Assembly: GCF_005860795.2 (NCBI RefSeq)
Contig: NZ_CP058350.1
Location: forward strand, 3,006,501 to 3,070,500
DNA: 64,000 bases
DNA from: Peteryoungia desertarenae
GTDB lineage: Bacteria; Pseudomonadota; Alphaproteobacteria; Rhizobiales; Rhizobiaceae
Direction of reading: 5' to 3'
Shown piece by piece: positions 51,122 to 59,017 of this stretch (position 1 is its first letter; every line of letters starts with the position of its first letter). The notes below the pieces were generated by a model. The model was given only the letters and a program-made list of their open reading frames with translations, ran no database searches and was not told the DNA's origin. The position numbers and the translations under genes were made by a program.

Positions 51122-51141
51122 CTCCCCTTGTGGGCGGGGTT
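51122..51141 (+). other. GC-rich hairpin in the 50952-51190 spacer
   Basis: CCTCCCC-TTGTGG-GCGGGG forms a short stem. The 239-nt spacer between the hydrolase and the small membrane gene also holds CTCC-ATGT-GGAG near 51038. No larger frame or known RNA is recognised there. Confidence 0.25.
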
Positions 51142-51149
51142 AACGTGTA

Positions 51150-51167
51150 CGGAAACGTGATTTTCCG
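51150..51167 (+). promoter_or_regulatory. Leader hairpin of the 37-aa gene
   Basis: CGGAAA-CGTGAT-TTTCCG is a perfect 6-bp stem, 23 nt upstream of the small membrane protein start. Confidence 0.3.
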
Positions 51168-51190
51168 GTGTTGATCATGAGGATCGTGTC

Positions 51191-51304
51191 ATGGCGTATG
51201 ATTGGAGTGGCGTTAGAACACGCAGGAGCAAGCGGCTCAAGGTCGCGGCAGTTTCCCTGCTATGTCTGTTCGCAGTGGCGGCACAGGTAATTGTCTGGAC
51301 GTGA
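51191..51304 (+). CDS. Small single-span membrane protein (37 aa)
   Basis: A short gene starting at ATG 51191 with GAGGA 7 nt upstream and ending in TGA at 51302-51304. The peptide begins MAYDWSGVRTRRSKRLK, a basic cytoplasmic segment, followed by a hydrophobic helix (about residues 18-36, AAVSLLCLFAVAAQVIV). The positive-inside arrangement and the strong terminator at 51361-51390 directly after it support a real gene. I do not recognise a family. A regulatory small membrane peptide is possible but unproven. Confidence 0.55.
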   Translation: MAYDWSGVRTRRSKRLKVAAVSLLCLFAVAAQVIVWT

Positions 51305-51360
51305 TGTACCACAATCCACACACCGACCGTGGGCGTGTTCAGGAGTTCAACAGTCTTCAG

Positions 51361-51390
51361 GAAGGCCCCGCGAGCGGGGCCTTCTGTGTT
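51361..51390 (+). terminator. Rho-independent terminator after the 37-aa gene
   Basis: GAAGGCCCC-GCGAGC-GGGGCCTTC is a 9-bp stem (extendable inward), followed by TGTGTTTTT on the plus strand. The T-run is absent on the minus strand, so it serves a plus-strand transcript and not gor. Confidence 0.8.
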
Positions 51391-51392
51391 TT

Positions 51393-52781
51393 TCAGATCC
51401 GCTGTCCATTCCTGATCCGATAAGACGGCTGATACATCGTGACCAACTCCTCGGCTGCCGTGGGATGCACCGCCATGGTCCGGTCGAAATCATCCTTGGT
51501 GCAGCCGGCCTTCAGGGTAATGCCGAGTAGCTGGGCCATTTCCCCCGCATCATGCCCCAGAATGTGGGCACCCACGACCTTTCGGTCGGCGGAATTGACG
51601 ATCAGCTTCATGATCATCTTCTCCTGGCGCCCCGACAGCGTCGCCTTCATCGGTCGGAACTGTGCACGATAAACCTCGATCTCCTCGAAGCGCTTCGCGG
51701 CATCCGCCTCCGAAAGCCCCACCGTGCCGATTTCCGGCTGTGAAAAGACTGCGGTTGCGATCAGTTCATGATCGGGAGACGTCGGATTGTTCTGGTACTC
51801 GGTCTCGATGAAACACATGGCTTCGTGAATGGCGACGGGTGTCAACTGAACACGATCCGTCACATCACCAAGCGCAAAGATGCTCTCCACATTCGTTCGG
51901 GAATAGGCATCAACGATGATCGCCCCCTTCTCATTGACGGCAACTCCAGCATCCTCCAGGCCCAGCCCCTTGGTATTGGGATCGCGCCCAAGAGCCAGCA
52001 TTACCTGCTCGACCACCAGCTTTCGGTCATTGAGCGTATGGGCTTCCAGATTACCCGCAGCTGATCGGCTGACGGATTTGATGTGATCATGGCAGATGAT
52101 ATTGATGCCCTTGGCGACCATCGCCTCATGCAGCCCCCGGCGCATATCCTCATCAAATCGGCCAAGGATTTCCGCACCTCTGTAGATCAGGGTCGTTTCA
52201 ACTCCGAGACCATGAAAGATATTGGCAAACTCGACCGCGATATAACCGCCTCCGGCAATCAGAATTGACTTTGGCAGCCGATCCAGATGGAACGCTTCGT
52301 TGGACGTGATGCAAAACTCATGGCCCGGCAGGGACTCATGCGGATTGGCGGCACCTCCAACGGCAATCACGATCTTTTCGGCTGTGACAACCTTGCCAGA
52401 CGCAACAAGGCGGATGCTGTTCGGGCCGGTAAGCTCTGCACGCGTGGCGAGGATCTCGGCACCGGCTGTCTCAAGTCCCTTGCGGTAGAGCCCTTCAAGC
52501 CTGTCAATTTCCTTGTCCTTCGCAGCAATCAGCGAGGGCCAGTCAAAACGCGTTTCGCCGACAGTCCAGCCATAACCCGCAGCATCCTCGAAATGCTCGT
52601 GAAACTGTGACGCATAGACAAAGAGCTTCTTCGGGACGCATCCACGGATGACGCAGGTCCCGCCAAATCGATATTCTTCGGCAATCGCGACGCGTTTACC
52701 CATGGCTGCCGCCAGCCTGGCGCTGCGCACACCACCAGAACCACCACCGATGACGAATAGATCATAGTCAAAATGGGACAT
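51393..52781 (-). CDS. gor: Glutathione reductase
   Basis: A 462-aa FAD-dependent disulfide reductase regenerating GSH with NADPH. It has the FAD-binding FVIGGGSGGVRSARLAA at the N-terminus, the redox-active pair in GGTCVIRGCVPKKL near residue 45, the NADPH-binding AGGGYIAVEFANI near residue 170, the second FAD motif IFALGDVTD and the catalytic HPTAAEE at the C-terminus. ATG 52781 follows GGAAGGAG; the open frame upstream is not family-like. Confidence 0.95.
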   Translation of the reverse strand: MSHFDYDLFVIGGGSGGVRSARLAAAMGKRVAIAEEYRFGGTCVIRGCVPKKLFVYASQFHEHFEDAAGYGWTVGETRFDWPSLIAAKDKEIDRLEGLYRKGLETAGAEILATRAELTGPNSIRLVASGKVVTAEKIVIAVGGAANPHESLPGHEFCITSNEAFHLDRLPKSILIAGGGYIAVEFANIFHGLGVETTLIYRGAEILGRFDEDMRRGLHEAMVAKGINIICHDHIKSVSRSAAGNLEAHTLNDRKLVVEQVMLALGRDPNTKGLGLEDAGVAVNEKGAIIVDAYSRTNVESIFALGDVTDRVQLTPVAIHEAMCFIETEYQNNPTSPDHELIATAVFSQPEIGTVGLSEADAAKRFEEIEVYRAQFRPMKATLSGRQEKMIMKLIVNSADRKVVGAHILGHDAGEMAQLLGITLKAGCTKDDFDRTMAVHPTAAEELVTMYQPSYRIRNGQRI

Positions 52782-52842
52782 TGCATCTCCTTCCGCTCCG
52801 TTGATCAGAGCCGTCTGGATATAGAAGGACATGGGCACAAAT

Positions 52843-52869
52843 GAAAAGCCCGGACCAATGGACCGGGCT
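52843..52869 (-). terminator. Terminator of the DUF2059 gene
   Basis: On the minus strand AGCCCGG-N9-CCGGGCT is followed by TTTC, between the DUF2059 stop and the gor start. Confidence 0.7.
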
Positions 52870-52895
52870 CCAAAAACTCTGAGACTGGGAAGCAA

Positions 52896-53432
52896 TCAGG
52901 GCTGTGTGCCACCCGCTGCCGCCTCCGGCTGCACCTGAGACAATAGCGCCTCATTGGACTGCTGCTCAAGATCACGAGCAATTCCGGCCGTCCATATATC
53001 CGCGGCCTTCAGCAGTTCGCGCGTCGCAATCGGACCATCCTTCAGGAGCTTCTTGCCCGCCTCACTGGAATAAAATGCGGTGATGGCCTGAAGTTCTTCC
53101 GCGGTGAACGCCCGTGCATAGACAAGGGCTGCTTCATTCTCGAGGTCGGCACGCCGTGCTGCCAGTTTCAGAGCCTGCTCGTTCACCGTATCGGAAATCT
53201 TGTCCTCAAGATTTGGGTAGGCCTGGATCAACTGGACCGTCAACTGATCCATGATGGACGGGAGGATTGCGTCGAAACGGTCAGTCACACCCAGCGCAGC
53301 GATCGCAGAACGCGAAGCCTGCAGATGTTCTGCCGAAACCTCCTGAGCCTGCGCGGATGCTGCACCGAAAAGCACGCTGCCAGCCACAAAGGCCACGGAT
53401 GCCATGCGGCTCAATCTGGTAAAGCTGATCAT
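52896..53432 (-). CDS. Exported DUF2059 protein
   Basis: A 178-aa protein with a signal peptide (hydrophobic residues 11-25, AQA-QE cleavage near residue 29). The mature part is helical. The DUF2059 core is FTAEELQAITAFYSSEAGKKLL near residue 112, with LPSIMDQLTVQLIQAYP before it. The family is periplasmic and of unknown function. It lies 17 nt downstream of rpiA, probably in the same transcript, and is followed by a terminator. Confidence 0.85.
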   Translation of the reverse strand: MISFTRLSRMASVAFVAGSVLFGAASAQAQEVSAEHLQASRSAIAALGVTDRFDAILPSIMDQLTVQLIQAYPNLEDKISDTVNEQALKLAARRADLENEAALVYARAFTAEELQAITAFYSSEAGKKLLKDGPIATRELLKAADIWTAGIARDLEQQSNEALLSQVQPEAAAGGTQP

Positions 53433-53449
53433 GAAAGTCGAAGCTCCTG

Positions 53450-54151
53450 TTATTTCTTCGGCTCCATCACGCGCGCGCCCGCCGGACCGGCGATGATTGC
53501 GAGGGATGCCAAGTTGATGAAAAGTCCGTGTTCAACGACGCCCGGAATGGCGTTCAGTTGGCTTGCCAAAGCGTCTGCATCAGGAATACGGCCAAATGAT
53601 GCATCCAGAATAAGGTGCCCGCCATCCGTCATGAAAAGGCTCTCATCTGCGCGCACCCGCAGCACGAGATCTCCAGTCAGCCCAAGCGTCGAGGCAAGCT
53701 TTTCAACAGCGCGTTGCGTTGCGACCTGCCCAAAGGAATTGATCTCGATCGGCAGCGGAAAACGTCCAAGCGTCTCGACGACCTTGGTCTCATCAGCAAT
53801 GACGATCATGCGGGCAGAGGCCGCTGCGACGATCTTTTCCCGCAGCAGTGCACCACCACCTCCCTTGATCAGCCTTAGATTGCCATCGACTTCGTCAGCA
53901 CCATCAATGGTCAGATCAAGGTCCGGCAGTTCATCGAGTGACTTGAGCGGCACGCCCAGTTCGACGCAAAGACGCGCCGTCCTTTCAGATGTCGGCACAC
54001 CGACGACGTTAAGACCAGCAGCAACACGCTCAGCCAGCAGCCGAACAAATTCCTCGGCCGTAGAACCAGTGCCTATTCCCAGTCGCATGCCGTCTTCCAC
54101 ATGCTCCAGTGCCGCCGCAGCGGCCTTGATCTTCATTTCGCGGGCGTCCAT
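53450..54151 (-). CDS. rpiA: Ribose-5-phosphate isomerase A
   Basis: A 233-aa pentose phosphate enzyme interconverting ribose 5-phosphate and ribulose 5-phosphate. [15 protein letters not shown] near residue 23, [12 protein letters not shown] near residue 82 and [15 protein letters not shown] near residue 95 are the family's active-site segments. Length fits. It is divergent from gph and upstream of the DUF2059 gene. Confidence 0.95.
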   Translation of the reverse strand: MDAREMKIKAAAAALEHVEDGMRLGIGTGSTAEEFVRLLAERVAAGLNVVGVPTSERTARLCVELGVPLKSLDELPDLDLTIDGADEVDGNLRLIKGGGGALLREKIVAAASARMIVIADETKVVETLGRFPLPIEINSFGQVATQRAVEKLASTLGLTGDLVLRVRADESLFMTDGGHLILDASFGRIPDADALASQLNAIPGVVEHGLFINLASLAIIAGPAGARVMEPKK

Positions 54152-54301
54152 GCGCCGAAAGCTCCCGTCCGTTTCGCTGACAGGTGTTTACACGCCCGGA
54201 AAGACAAACGAAAGCCCCTTTGCCGCAACGGCAGCCGTTGCATCTTAACCTCTATTCCACTAACTCGCCGGTATCCATCATCCAGCCGAATTGGAGCCGC
54301 C

Positions 54302-54982
54302 ATGACTGCCACGACGATTGTTTTCGATCTGGATGGAACGCTGATTGATACGGCGCCGGATCTCGTGGCCAGCCTGAATTACACGATTGCAGCCTGTGAC
54401 TTGGAGCCTGTGACCTTCGCCGATCTGACCCATCTGGTGGGCCAGGGCGCACGCATGATGATCCGCCGGGCATTCGATCTGCGCGATCGCACACTGTCTG
54501 AAGATCAGGTCCCCATGTTGCTTATGCGGTTCATCGAGCATTATCAGAGCGCCATGCCTGGGGAAAGCAAACCCTATCCCGGTCTCCTGGATGCATTGGA
54601 ACGCCTCAAGCTGGAGGGTTTCATCCTCGCCGTCTGCACCAACAAAATGGAATCTCTGGCACGCGAACTGCTGACGTCACTCGATCTGACACACCACTTC
54701 GCGGCGCTGACGGGTGGCGACAGCTTTGCTGTTCGCAAACCGGATCCGGCGCATCTTGTAAAGACCATTAGCCTCGCCGGCGGCGACCCATCCAACGCCA
54801 TCATGATTGGTGACAGCATAAACGACATCATGGCGGCAAAGAACGCCAACCTGCCGTCGATCGCGGTGCCTTTCGGCTATTCCGATGTTCCGGTGGAAAC
54901 CCTGTCGCCGACCCGGATAATCACCCATTTCGACCAGTTGACAGCAGAACTGATCAACGAACTTGTATCCCTCGCCCGCTAG
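54302..54982 (+). CDS. gph: Phosphoglycolate phosphatase (HAD family)
   Basis: A 226-aa HAD hydrolase removing phosphate from 2-phosphoglycolate. It has the nucleophile motif FDLDGTLIDTAPD at residues 8-20, VCTNKMESLARELL (motif II) near residue 113, the lysine region RKPDPAHLV near residue 145 and MIGDSINDIMAAKNA (motif IV) near residue 165. ATG 54302 follows TTGGAG. The rpiA-gph neighbourhood matches other rhizobial genomes. HAD specificity is family-based. Confidence 0.9.
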   Translation: MTATTIVFDLDGTLIDTAPDLVASLNYTIAACDLEPVTFADLTHLVGQGARMMIRRAFDLRDRTLSEDQVPMLLMRFIEHYQSAMPGESKPYPGLLDALERLKLEGFILAVCTNKMESLARELLTSLDLTHHFAALTGGDSFAVRKPDPAHLVKTISLAGGDPSNAIMIGDSINDIMAAKNANLPSIAVPFGYSDVPVETLSPTRIITHFDQLTAELINELVSLAR

Positions 54983-55066
54983 CGCCGCGCAGCAAATATC
55001 GCATTTCTATGGCCAACACGGCCAGCAAACGGAACCAGTCGACCGGCTCACCAAGGTACGATGCAA

Positions 55067-55118
55067 GCGCGGTCAATGACCGCGAAGCTGACGCTCAAGC
55101 GGGTGAATTATACCCGCC
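55067..55118. repeat. Two adjacent palindromes between convergent gph and L,D-transpeptidase
   Basis: CGCGGTCA-A-TGACCGCG (55068-55084) and GCGGGT-GAATTAT-ACCCGC (55099-55117) lie 14 nt apart in the 177-nt convergent spacer. Neither has a U-tract. Confidence 0.5.
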
Positions 55119-55159
55119 TGGCGGCCCAGTGCGGCAAGATCACGGCCCGGAACCGGGGT

Positions 55160-57016
55160 TCAGGTGCCGCGCGCCTCGCCTGTCGCCGCAAATGCCTTGG
55201 CCGTGTAGCTGTCGCGCTCATAGACATCATCGAAATATTCCACGATGCCGTCTTTGTTTGGCCATGCGGTGAAGTAAGAGACATAGACGGGGATCTTCTG
55301 AGGGACCTGGACCGCACGATTTTGGCCTGACGCGATCTGTCGACCAATATCCTCGACTGTCGTTCCCATGACAGCGGCCGCCATCACACGGGGCTCTGAA
55401 AGTCTGACGCAACCGTGGCTGAGCGCACGCATGTCACGATTAAAATAGCTCTTGGACGGCGTGTCATGCATGTAGATCGCATGGTCATTCGGAAACAGGA
55501 TCTTGAGTTCCCCAAGCGCATTGTCGCTTCCCGGCGGCTGCCGGACATTGACGGCATGCGTCGTATTCCAGTTAACTTCGCTGGACGCAACACGCTTGCC
55601 ACCGTAGCTCACCTCGTAACCGAGGCGATCCAGATAGCCTGGGTCTTGGCGCAGCTTCGGCAGCATTTCATTGACGATAATCGATTTCGGAACCCCCCAG
55701 TAGGGATTGAATTCAACCGTCTGGATCTGGTCCTGGAAGAAGTAGGTCTGATTTGCCTTCGAACCGACGACCACACGCATCGACAGCTGCTCACGACCAC
55801 CTTCAAAGTAATAGGCCTGATAGGCCGGCTGATTGATGAAGACATAACGGTCGCCCAGATCGGCCGGCAGCCAGCGCAACTGCTCCAGGGCAACAACAAG
55901 CTTCTTGATCTTTTCTTCGTTGCTGTGTCCGGTGAGCGCCCTGACGGTTGCCGGACCGACCACACCATCCGGCTTGAGGTCTTGCTCCTCCTGGAAGTCC
56001 TTGATCACCTCTGCCAGTTCGTTCGTATACTGCGTCGAACCGTCATAGGCATCGAGAACAAGCCCATGCTCGGCCTTCAACGCGTCGGACGCAGCCGCCT
56101 TCAGTGCAGCCATCACATTCGGAAGCTCGGCACTCGACTGCCCGGGCTTTAGCATCAAGCGGCCTTTGATCTCCACTCTGCCAGCATCGGCGGCATCTTC
56201 CGCCCTCAATCGGGCCAGCTCGTTGCGCAGGGTCACAAACTGAATATTGTCCGGGTCACGATTGCGCAGGTAGGCCGCCACATCGGGGCTGAGCCTCAGC
56301 ATATCGAGAACCGGGCTGAGATTTACGGTCTTCCGCTTGAAATCGTAGTAACCGGAGATCTTGTTGGGATCGATCCGTCCGCGTTCGGTGTCGGCGACAT
56401 AGGTCAGCACGGCGGCTGAGAGAGCCACCTCGAAGCCTACCAACTCACGTTGGAACTGATCTCCATCCGACGCAGTGTCGCCAGACGGAAGCGCAACGAC
56501 ATAGTCCTCGGGAGACAGGCCGACGGTGTCGGCTTGTGCGAGAGCGTCCAGCATCTGTCGCGCCTTGTCACTCGGCCCTGTCGCTGTGATCCAGATAAAT
56601 GGTTTCGCCGGATTGCCGTAATAGGCCTCAACGGCCTCGGCAACGCCCGGCAGGGCGCTCACTTTGGCTTCAGCAAGGAAACGACGGGAATCGGCCCCGT
56701 TTTCGGCTGCAACAGCGGAAGCAGCCTCGGGACTGCGAAGCGTTATCTGGATCCTGCGCATGGCTTCAGGCTTGTACGTGTAGTAGCGCGGCCCGGTCAC
56801 CCGCGGCAAAGGCTCGGGATCTCCCATTTCCAGGCCACCCTGCGCTTCACGCTCCAGCGAAGCTGCGGGACTACGACTTTGATTGGCAGGACCACCCCGC
56901 AAAAGATCCAGCAGCGTCACTGCATGAGCCACCGAGGGTGCAGCCACAAGGCCAGTCATCGCGGCAACAAGTGTCGTCGCCGCGATCGTCGTATAGTTTT
57001 TCATCGTAACACTCAT
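55160..57016 (-). CDS. L,D-transpeptidase (YcbB/LdtD-like) with peptidoglycan-binding domain
   Basis: A 618-aa periplasmic enzyme forming or editing 3-3 peptidoglycan cross-links. A signal peptide spans residues about 1-32. A scaffold domain covers about 85-300, a PG-binding_1 domain about 315-365 (VIKDFQEEQDLKPDGVVGPATVRAL), and the YkuD catalytic domain about 395-560 with HDTPSKSYFNRD and the nucleophile in SHGCVRLSEP. Rhizobiales rely on such enzymes for polar growth. Two ATGs, 57016 and 57004, are possible starts; neither has a strong ribosome-binding site. A GTTGCCG/CGGCAAC stem lies in the leader. Confidence 0.9.
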   Translation of the reverse strand: MSVTMKNYTTIAATTLVAAMTGLVAAPSVAHAVTLLDLLRGGPANQSRSPAASLEREAQGGLEMGDPEPLPRVTGPRYYTYKPEAMRRIQITLRSPEAASAVAAENGADSRRFLAEAKVSALPGVAEAVEAYYGNPAKPFIWITATGPSDKARQMLDALAQADTVGLSPEDYVVALPSGDTASDGDQFQRELVGFEVALSAAVLTYVADTERGRIDPNKISGYYDFKRKTVNLSPVLDMLRLSPDVAAYLRNRDPDNIQFVTLRNELARLRAEDAADAGRVEIKGRLMLKPGQSSAELPNVMAALKAAASDALKAEHGLVLDAYDGSTQYTNELAEVIKDFQEEQDLKPDGVVGPATVRALTGHSNEEKIKKLVVALEQLRWLPADLGDRYVFINQPAYQAYYFEGGREQLSMRVVVGSKANQTYFFQDQIQTVEFNPYWGVPKSIIVNEMLPKLRQDPGYLDRLGYEVSYGGKRVASSEVNWNTTHAVNVRQPPGSDNALGELKILFPNDHAIYMHDTPSKSYFNRDMRALSHGCVRLSEPRVMAAAVMGTTVEDIGRQIASGQNRAVQVPQKIPVYVSYFTAWPNKDGIVEYFDDVYERDSYTAKAFAATGEARGT

Positions 57017-57314
57017 TCCATCTAAGTTGCCGCCAGGCCCCGACCCGGCAACAAAGGTCCCGATCTCGCGACTAGGGTAAACTTAAGGCAAAACAATGAA
57101 AAGCAATCAGAGAGTTGTGAATCGGCGGCCAGATCATCACATATGCGTCAAACTTCAGGCAGTGACGAGAACACACATGCGGTCATGCCTTTGGTTGCAT
57201 TAGCTTTTTCATCAGCAATGTGACATTTGCCTGTCCGTGTGTCCCGACGTTTAAGAAATAACGTGGACCGATTTGCCCCCGCACCGTGCCATAATGGCCA
57301 CGCGCCTCATCACT
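57017..57314. other. 298-nt spacer between L,D-transpeptidase start and aqpS end
   Basis: No gene is seen. It contains the leader stem GTTGCCG-N13-CGGCAAC near 57022-57048 of the transpeptidase transcript and A/T-rich sequence (57070-57110) that may hold its promoter. Confidence 0.5.
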
Positions 57315-57986
57315 TTAGCCGGGCTGCTTGGGTTCCGGATTCAAGAACCAGCGCACCACAACCAGCGCCATGATGGCGCCCAGGATCTGCATCACAACAA
57401 ATACGGGAACGTCCTGAAGACGTATCCCCGCAAAACTATCAGAAAATGCCCGCGCCAGCGTGACCGCAGGGTTGGCAAAGGAAGTCGACGCAGTGAACCA
57501 ATAGGCCGCCGTGATGTAGAGACCAACCGATACGGCAATGCCTTCAGGGCGATAGCGGCGGGTCAGCAAGATAGTGACCAGAAGACCGAAAGTTGCAACA
57601 CCCTCGGCGACCCATTGCCCAAGACCGCTGCGCAGTTTCAAGGACATCTGCCAGGTGGCCAGATCGAACATGAGATGCGCCAACCAGACGCCGACCAGCC
57701 CTCCGGCGACCTGCATCAGGATGTAGAGGCCGGCAGATTTCCGATCCATTTCCCGAAGCAACAGCATCACGATGGTGACCGCAGGATTGAAGTGCGCACC
57801 CGAGATAGGTCCGAACATCGTAATCAGGACAACCAGAATTGCGCCAGTCGGTATTGTATTGCCCAGCAGGGCGATGGCGACGTTCCCGCCAGCCAGTGCC
57901 TCGGCCATGATGCCCGATCCGACGACCGTTGCCAGAAGAAAGGCCGTGCCAAGGAATTCGGCCATCAGCCGTCTGGAATTGGTCAT
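57315..57986 (-). CDS. aqpS: Aquaglyceroporin (MIP family) of the arsenic operon
   Basis: A 223-aa channel with six membrane spans and two NPA loops (SGAHFNPAVT near residue 65 and FANPAVTLARAF near residue 170). Downstream of arsR and arsC, such channels in rhizobia export arsenite produced by ArsC, replacing an ArsB/Acr3 pump. ATG 57986 (MTNSRRLMAEFLGTA) is chosen, with AGGCGGGG upstream; an ATG at 58013 overlapping arsC is possible. No arsH is found next to it. Confidence 0.88.
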   Translation of the reverse strand: MTNSRRLMAEFLGTAFLLATVVGSGIMAEALAGGNVAIALLGNTIPTGAILVVLITMFGPISGAHFNPAVTIVMLLLREMDRKSAGLYILMQVAGGLVGVWLAHLMFDLATWQMSLKLRSGLGQWVAEGVATFGLLVTILLTRRYRPEGIAVSVGLYITAAYWFTASTSFANPAVTLARAFSDSFAGIRLQDVPVFVVMQILGAIMALVVVRWFLNPEPKQPG

Positions 57987-58002
57987 GATCTGTCGCCCCG
58001 CC

Positions 58003-58509
58003 TCAGTGTCCATCTGAGGCCTGACCGATGTCGCTCAGGCGTTTCTGCAAGGCCAACTTGTCAAGGCTTGCGATCGGCAGGCTGACAAAGATGGAAATAC
58101 GGTGATTGAGCATGCGAAACGTGTCGGCAAAGGCCAGCGCTTTTTCGCTTTCCGTACCCTCGGCCGCCGCAGGGTCTGGCAGCCCCCAATGGGCAGTCAT
58201 CGGCTGACCCGGCCACACCGGACACGCTTCGGCTGCCGCAGAATCACAGACCGTGAACACGAAATCCATCTTTGGCGCCCCGGAGACGGCAAATTCATCC
58301 CAGCTCTTCGAGCGAAGCCCGCTGACATCGAAGTTTTGCCTCGTAAGCACGTCTATCGCGAGCGGATGAACGGCACCCTTGGGCTGTGAACCCGCAGAGT
58401 AAGCGTTGAAACGCCCCTGCCCCAGCCTGCCTAGACACGCTTCTGCCAGGATCGATCGGGCCGAATTGCCGGTGCACAGGAAAAGTACGTTATAGGCTTG
58501 GTCCGTCAT
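58003..58509 (-). CDS. arsC: Arsenate reductase (low-molecular-weight phosphatase family)
   Basis: A 168-aa enzyme reducing arsenate to arsenite. The P-loop FLCTGNSARS (C-x5-R) is at residues 9-18, and the redox cysteine pair appears as VCDSAAAEACPVW near residue 85, the thioredoxin-coupled pI258-type arrangement. ATG 58509 follows GGGGA; the upstream open frame reads into arsR and is not real. It lies 16 nt after arsR. Confidence 0.92.
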   Translation of the reverse strand: MTDQAYNVLFLCTGNSARSILAEACLGRLGQGRFNAYSAGSQPKGAVHPLAIDVLTRQNFDVSGLRSKSWDEFAVSGAPKMDFVFTVCDSAAAEACPVWPGQPMTAHWGLPDPAAAEGTESEKALAFADTFRMLNHRISIFVSLPIASLDKLALQKRLSDIGQASDGH

Positions 58510-58525
58510 GGAGATCCCCAATCCA

Positions 58526-58858
58526 TCAGCAGTCACACACAAGCGTCTCAAGAAGAGGTCGACACGCCTCGGGCGAGCCCCCGCAACAATCCTGGAACAG
58601 GAATGACAGCAGATCGCGCATCTGCACGACATTCGCGCGGTATCGAATATTGCGGCCTTCACGAGCATTTTCGACAAGCCCCGCACCGGCCAGTACCGTC
58701 AAGTTTGCCGATAGCGTGTTGGTCTTCATATCCAGCCGTTCAGCGATTTCCCCCGCGTAGAGGCCGTCCGGAGCATGGCGGACCAGCAGCCGGAAGATGG
58801 TCAGCCGACCGTCATGCGCAAGCGCGTTTAGTGATGCCAATGCAGTTTTCGTATCCAT
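58526..58858 (-). CDS. arsR: ArsR-family arsenic-responsive repressor
   Basis: A 110-aa winged-helix repressor. The HTH covers LYAGEIAERLDMKTNTLSANLTVL at about residues 34-57, followed by the wing NAREGRNIRYRAN. Cysteines cluster at the C-terminus (DCCGGSPEAC and LVCDC), suggesting an As(III) site there instead of the E. coli-type helix site. ATG 58858 with GGAAA upstream is preferred over 58873. First gene of arsR-arsC-aqpS. Confidence 0.9.
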   Translation of the reverse strand: MDTKTALASLNALAHDGRLTIFRLLVRHAPDGLYAGEIAERLDMKTNTLSANLTVLAGAGLVENAREGRNIRYRANVVQMRDLLSFLFQDCCGGSPEACRPLLETLVCDC

Positions 58859-58909
58859 ATTTCCAGAAATCATGAATTTTGGAAGTTTTCAAGAGGCAAG
58901 AGGATGTCG

Positions 58910-58927
58910 ATATATTGACAATGATAT
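58910..58927. promoter_or_regulatory. Candidate ArsR operator between arsR and fumC
   Basis: ATATATTGACAATGATAT is an imperfect palindrome around ATTG-A-CAAT, 52 nt upstream of arsR. It also contains TTGACA (58915-58920), a possible -35 for the divergent fumC gene. Confidence 0.45.
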
Positions 58928-59017
58928 TCAGGTTTTTAGCTTGCATTGTACCGAGCCCTGACTGACTTACATCATGGAGAAGCAAGGCCACCTCTTCAAT
59001 TCGAAAGGGAGAGACTC

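Noticed and set aside
55009..55330. Two small plus-strand frames after gph
   Set aside because: They overlap the palindromes and the transpeptidase 3' end, have no ribosome-binding site and no protein-like pattern.
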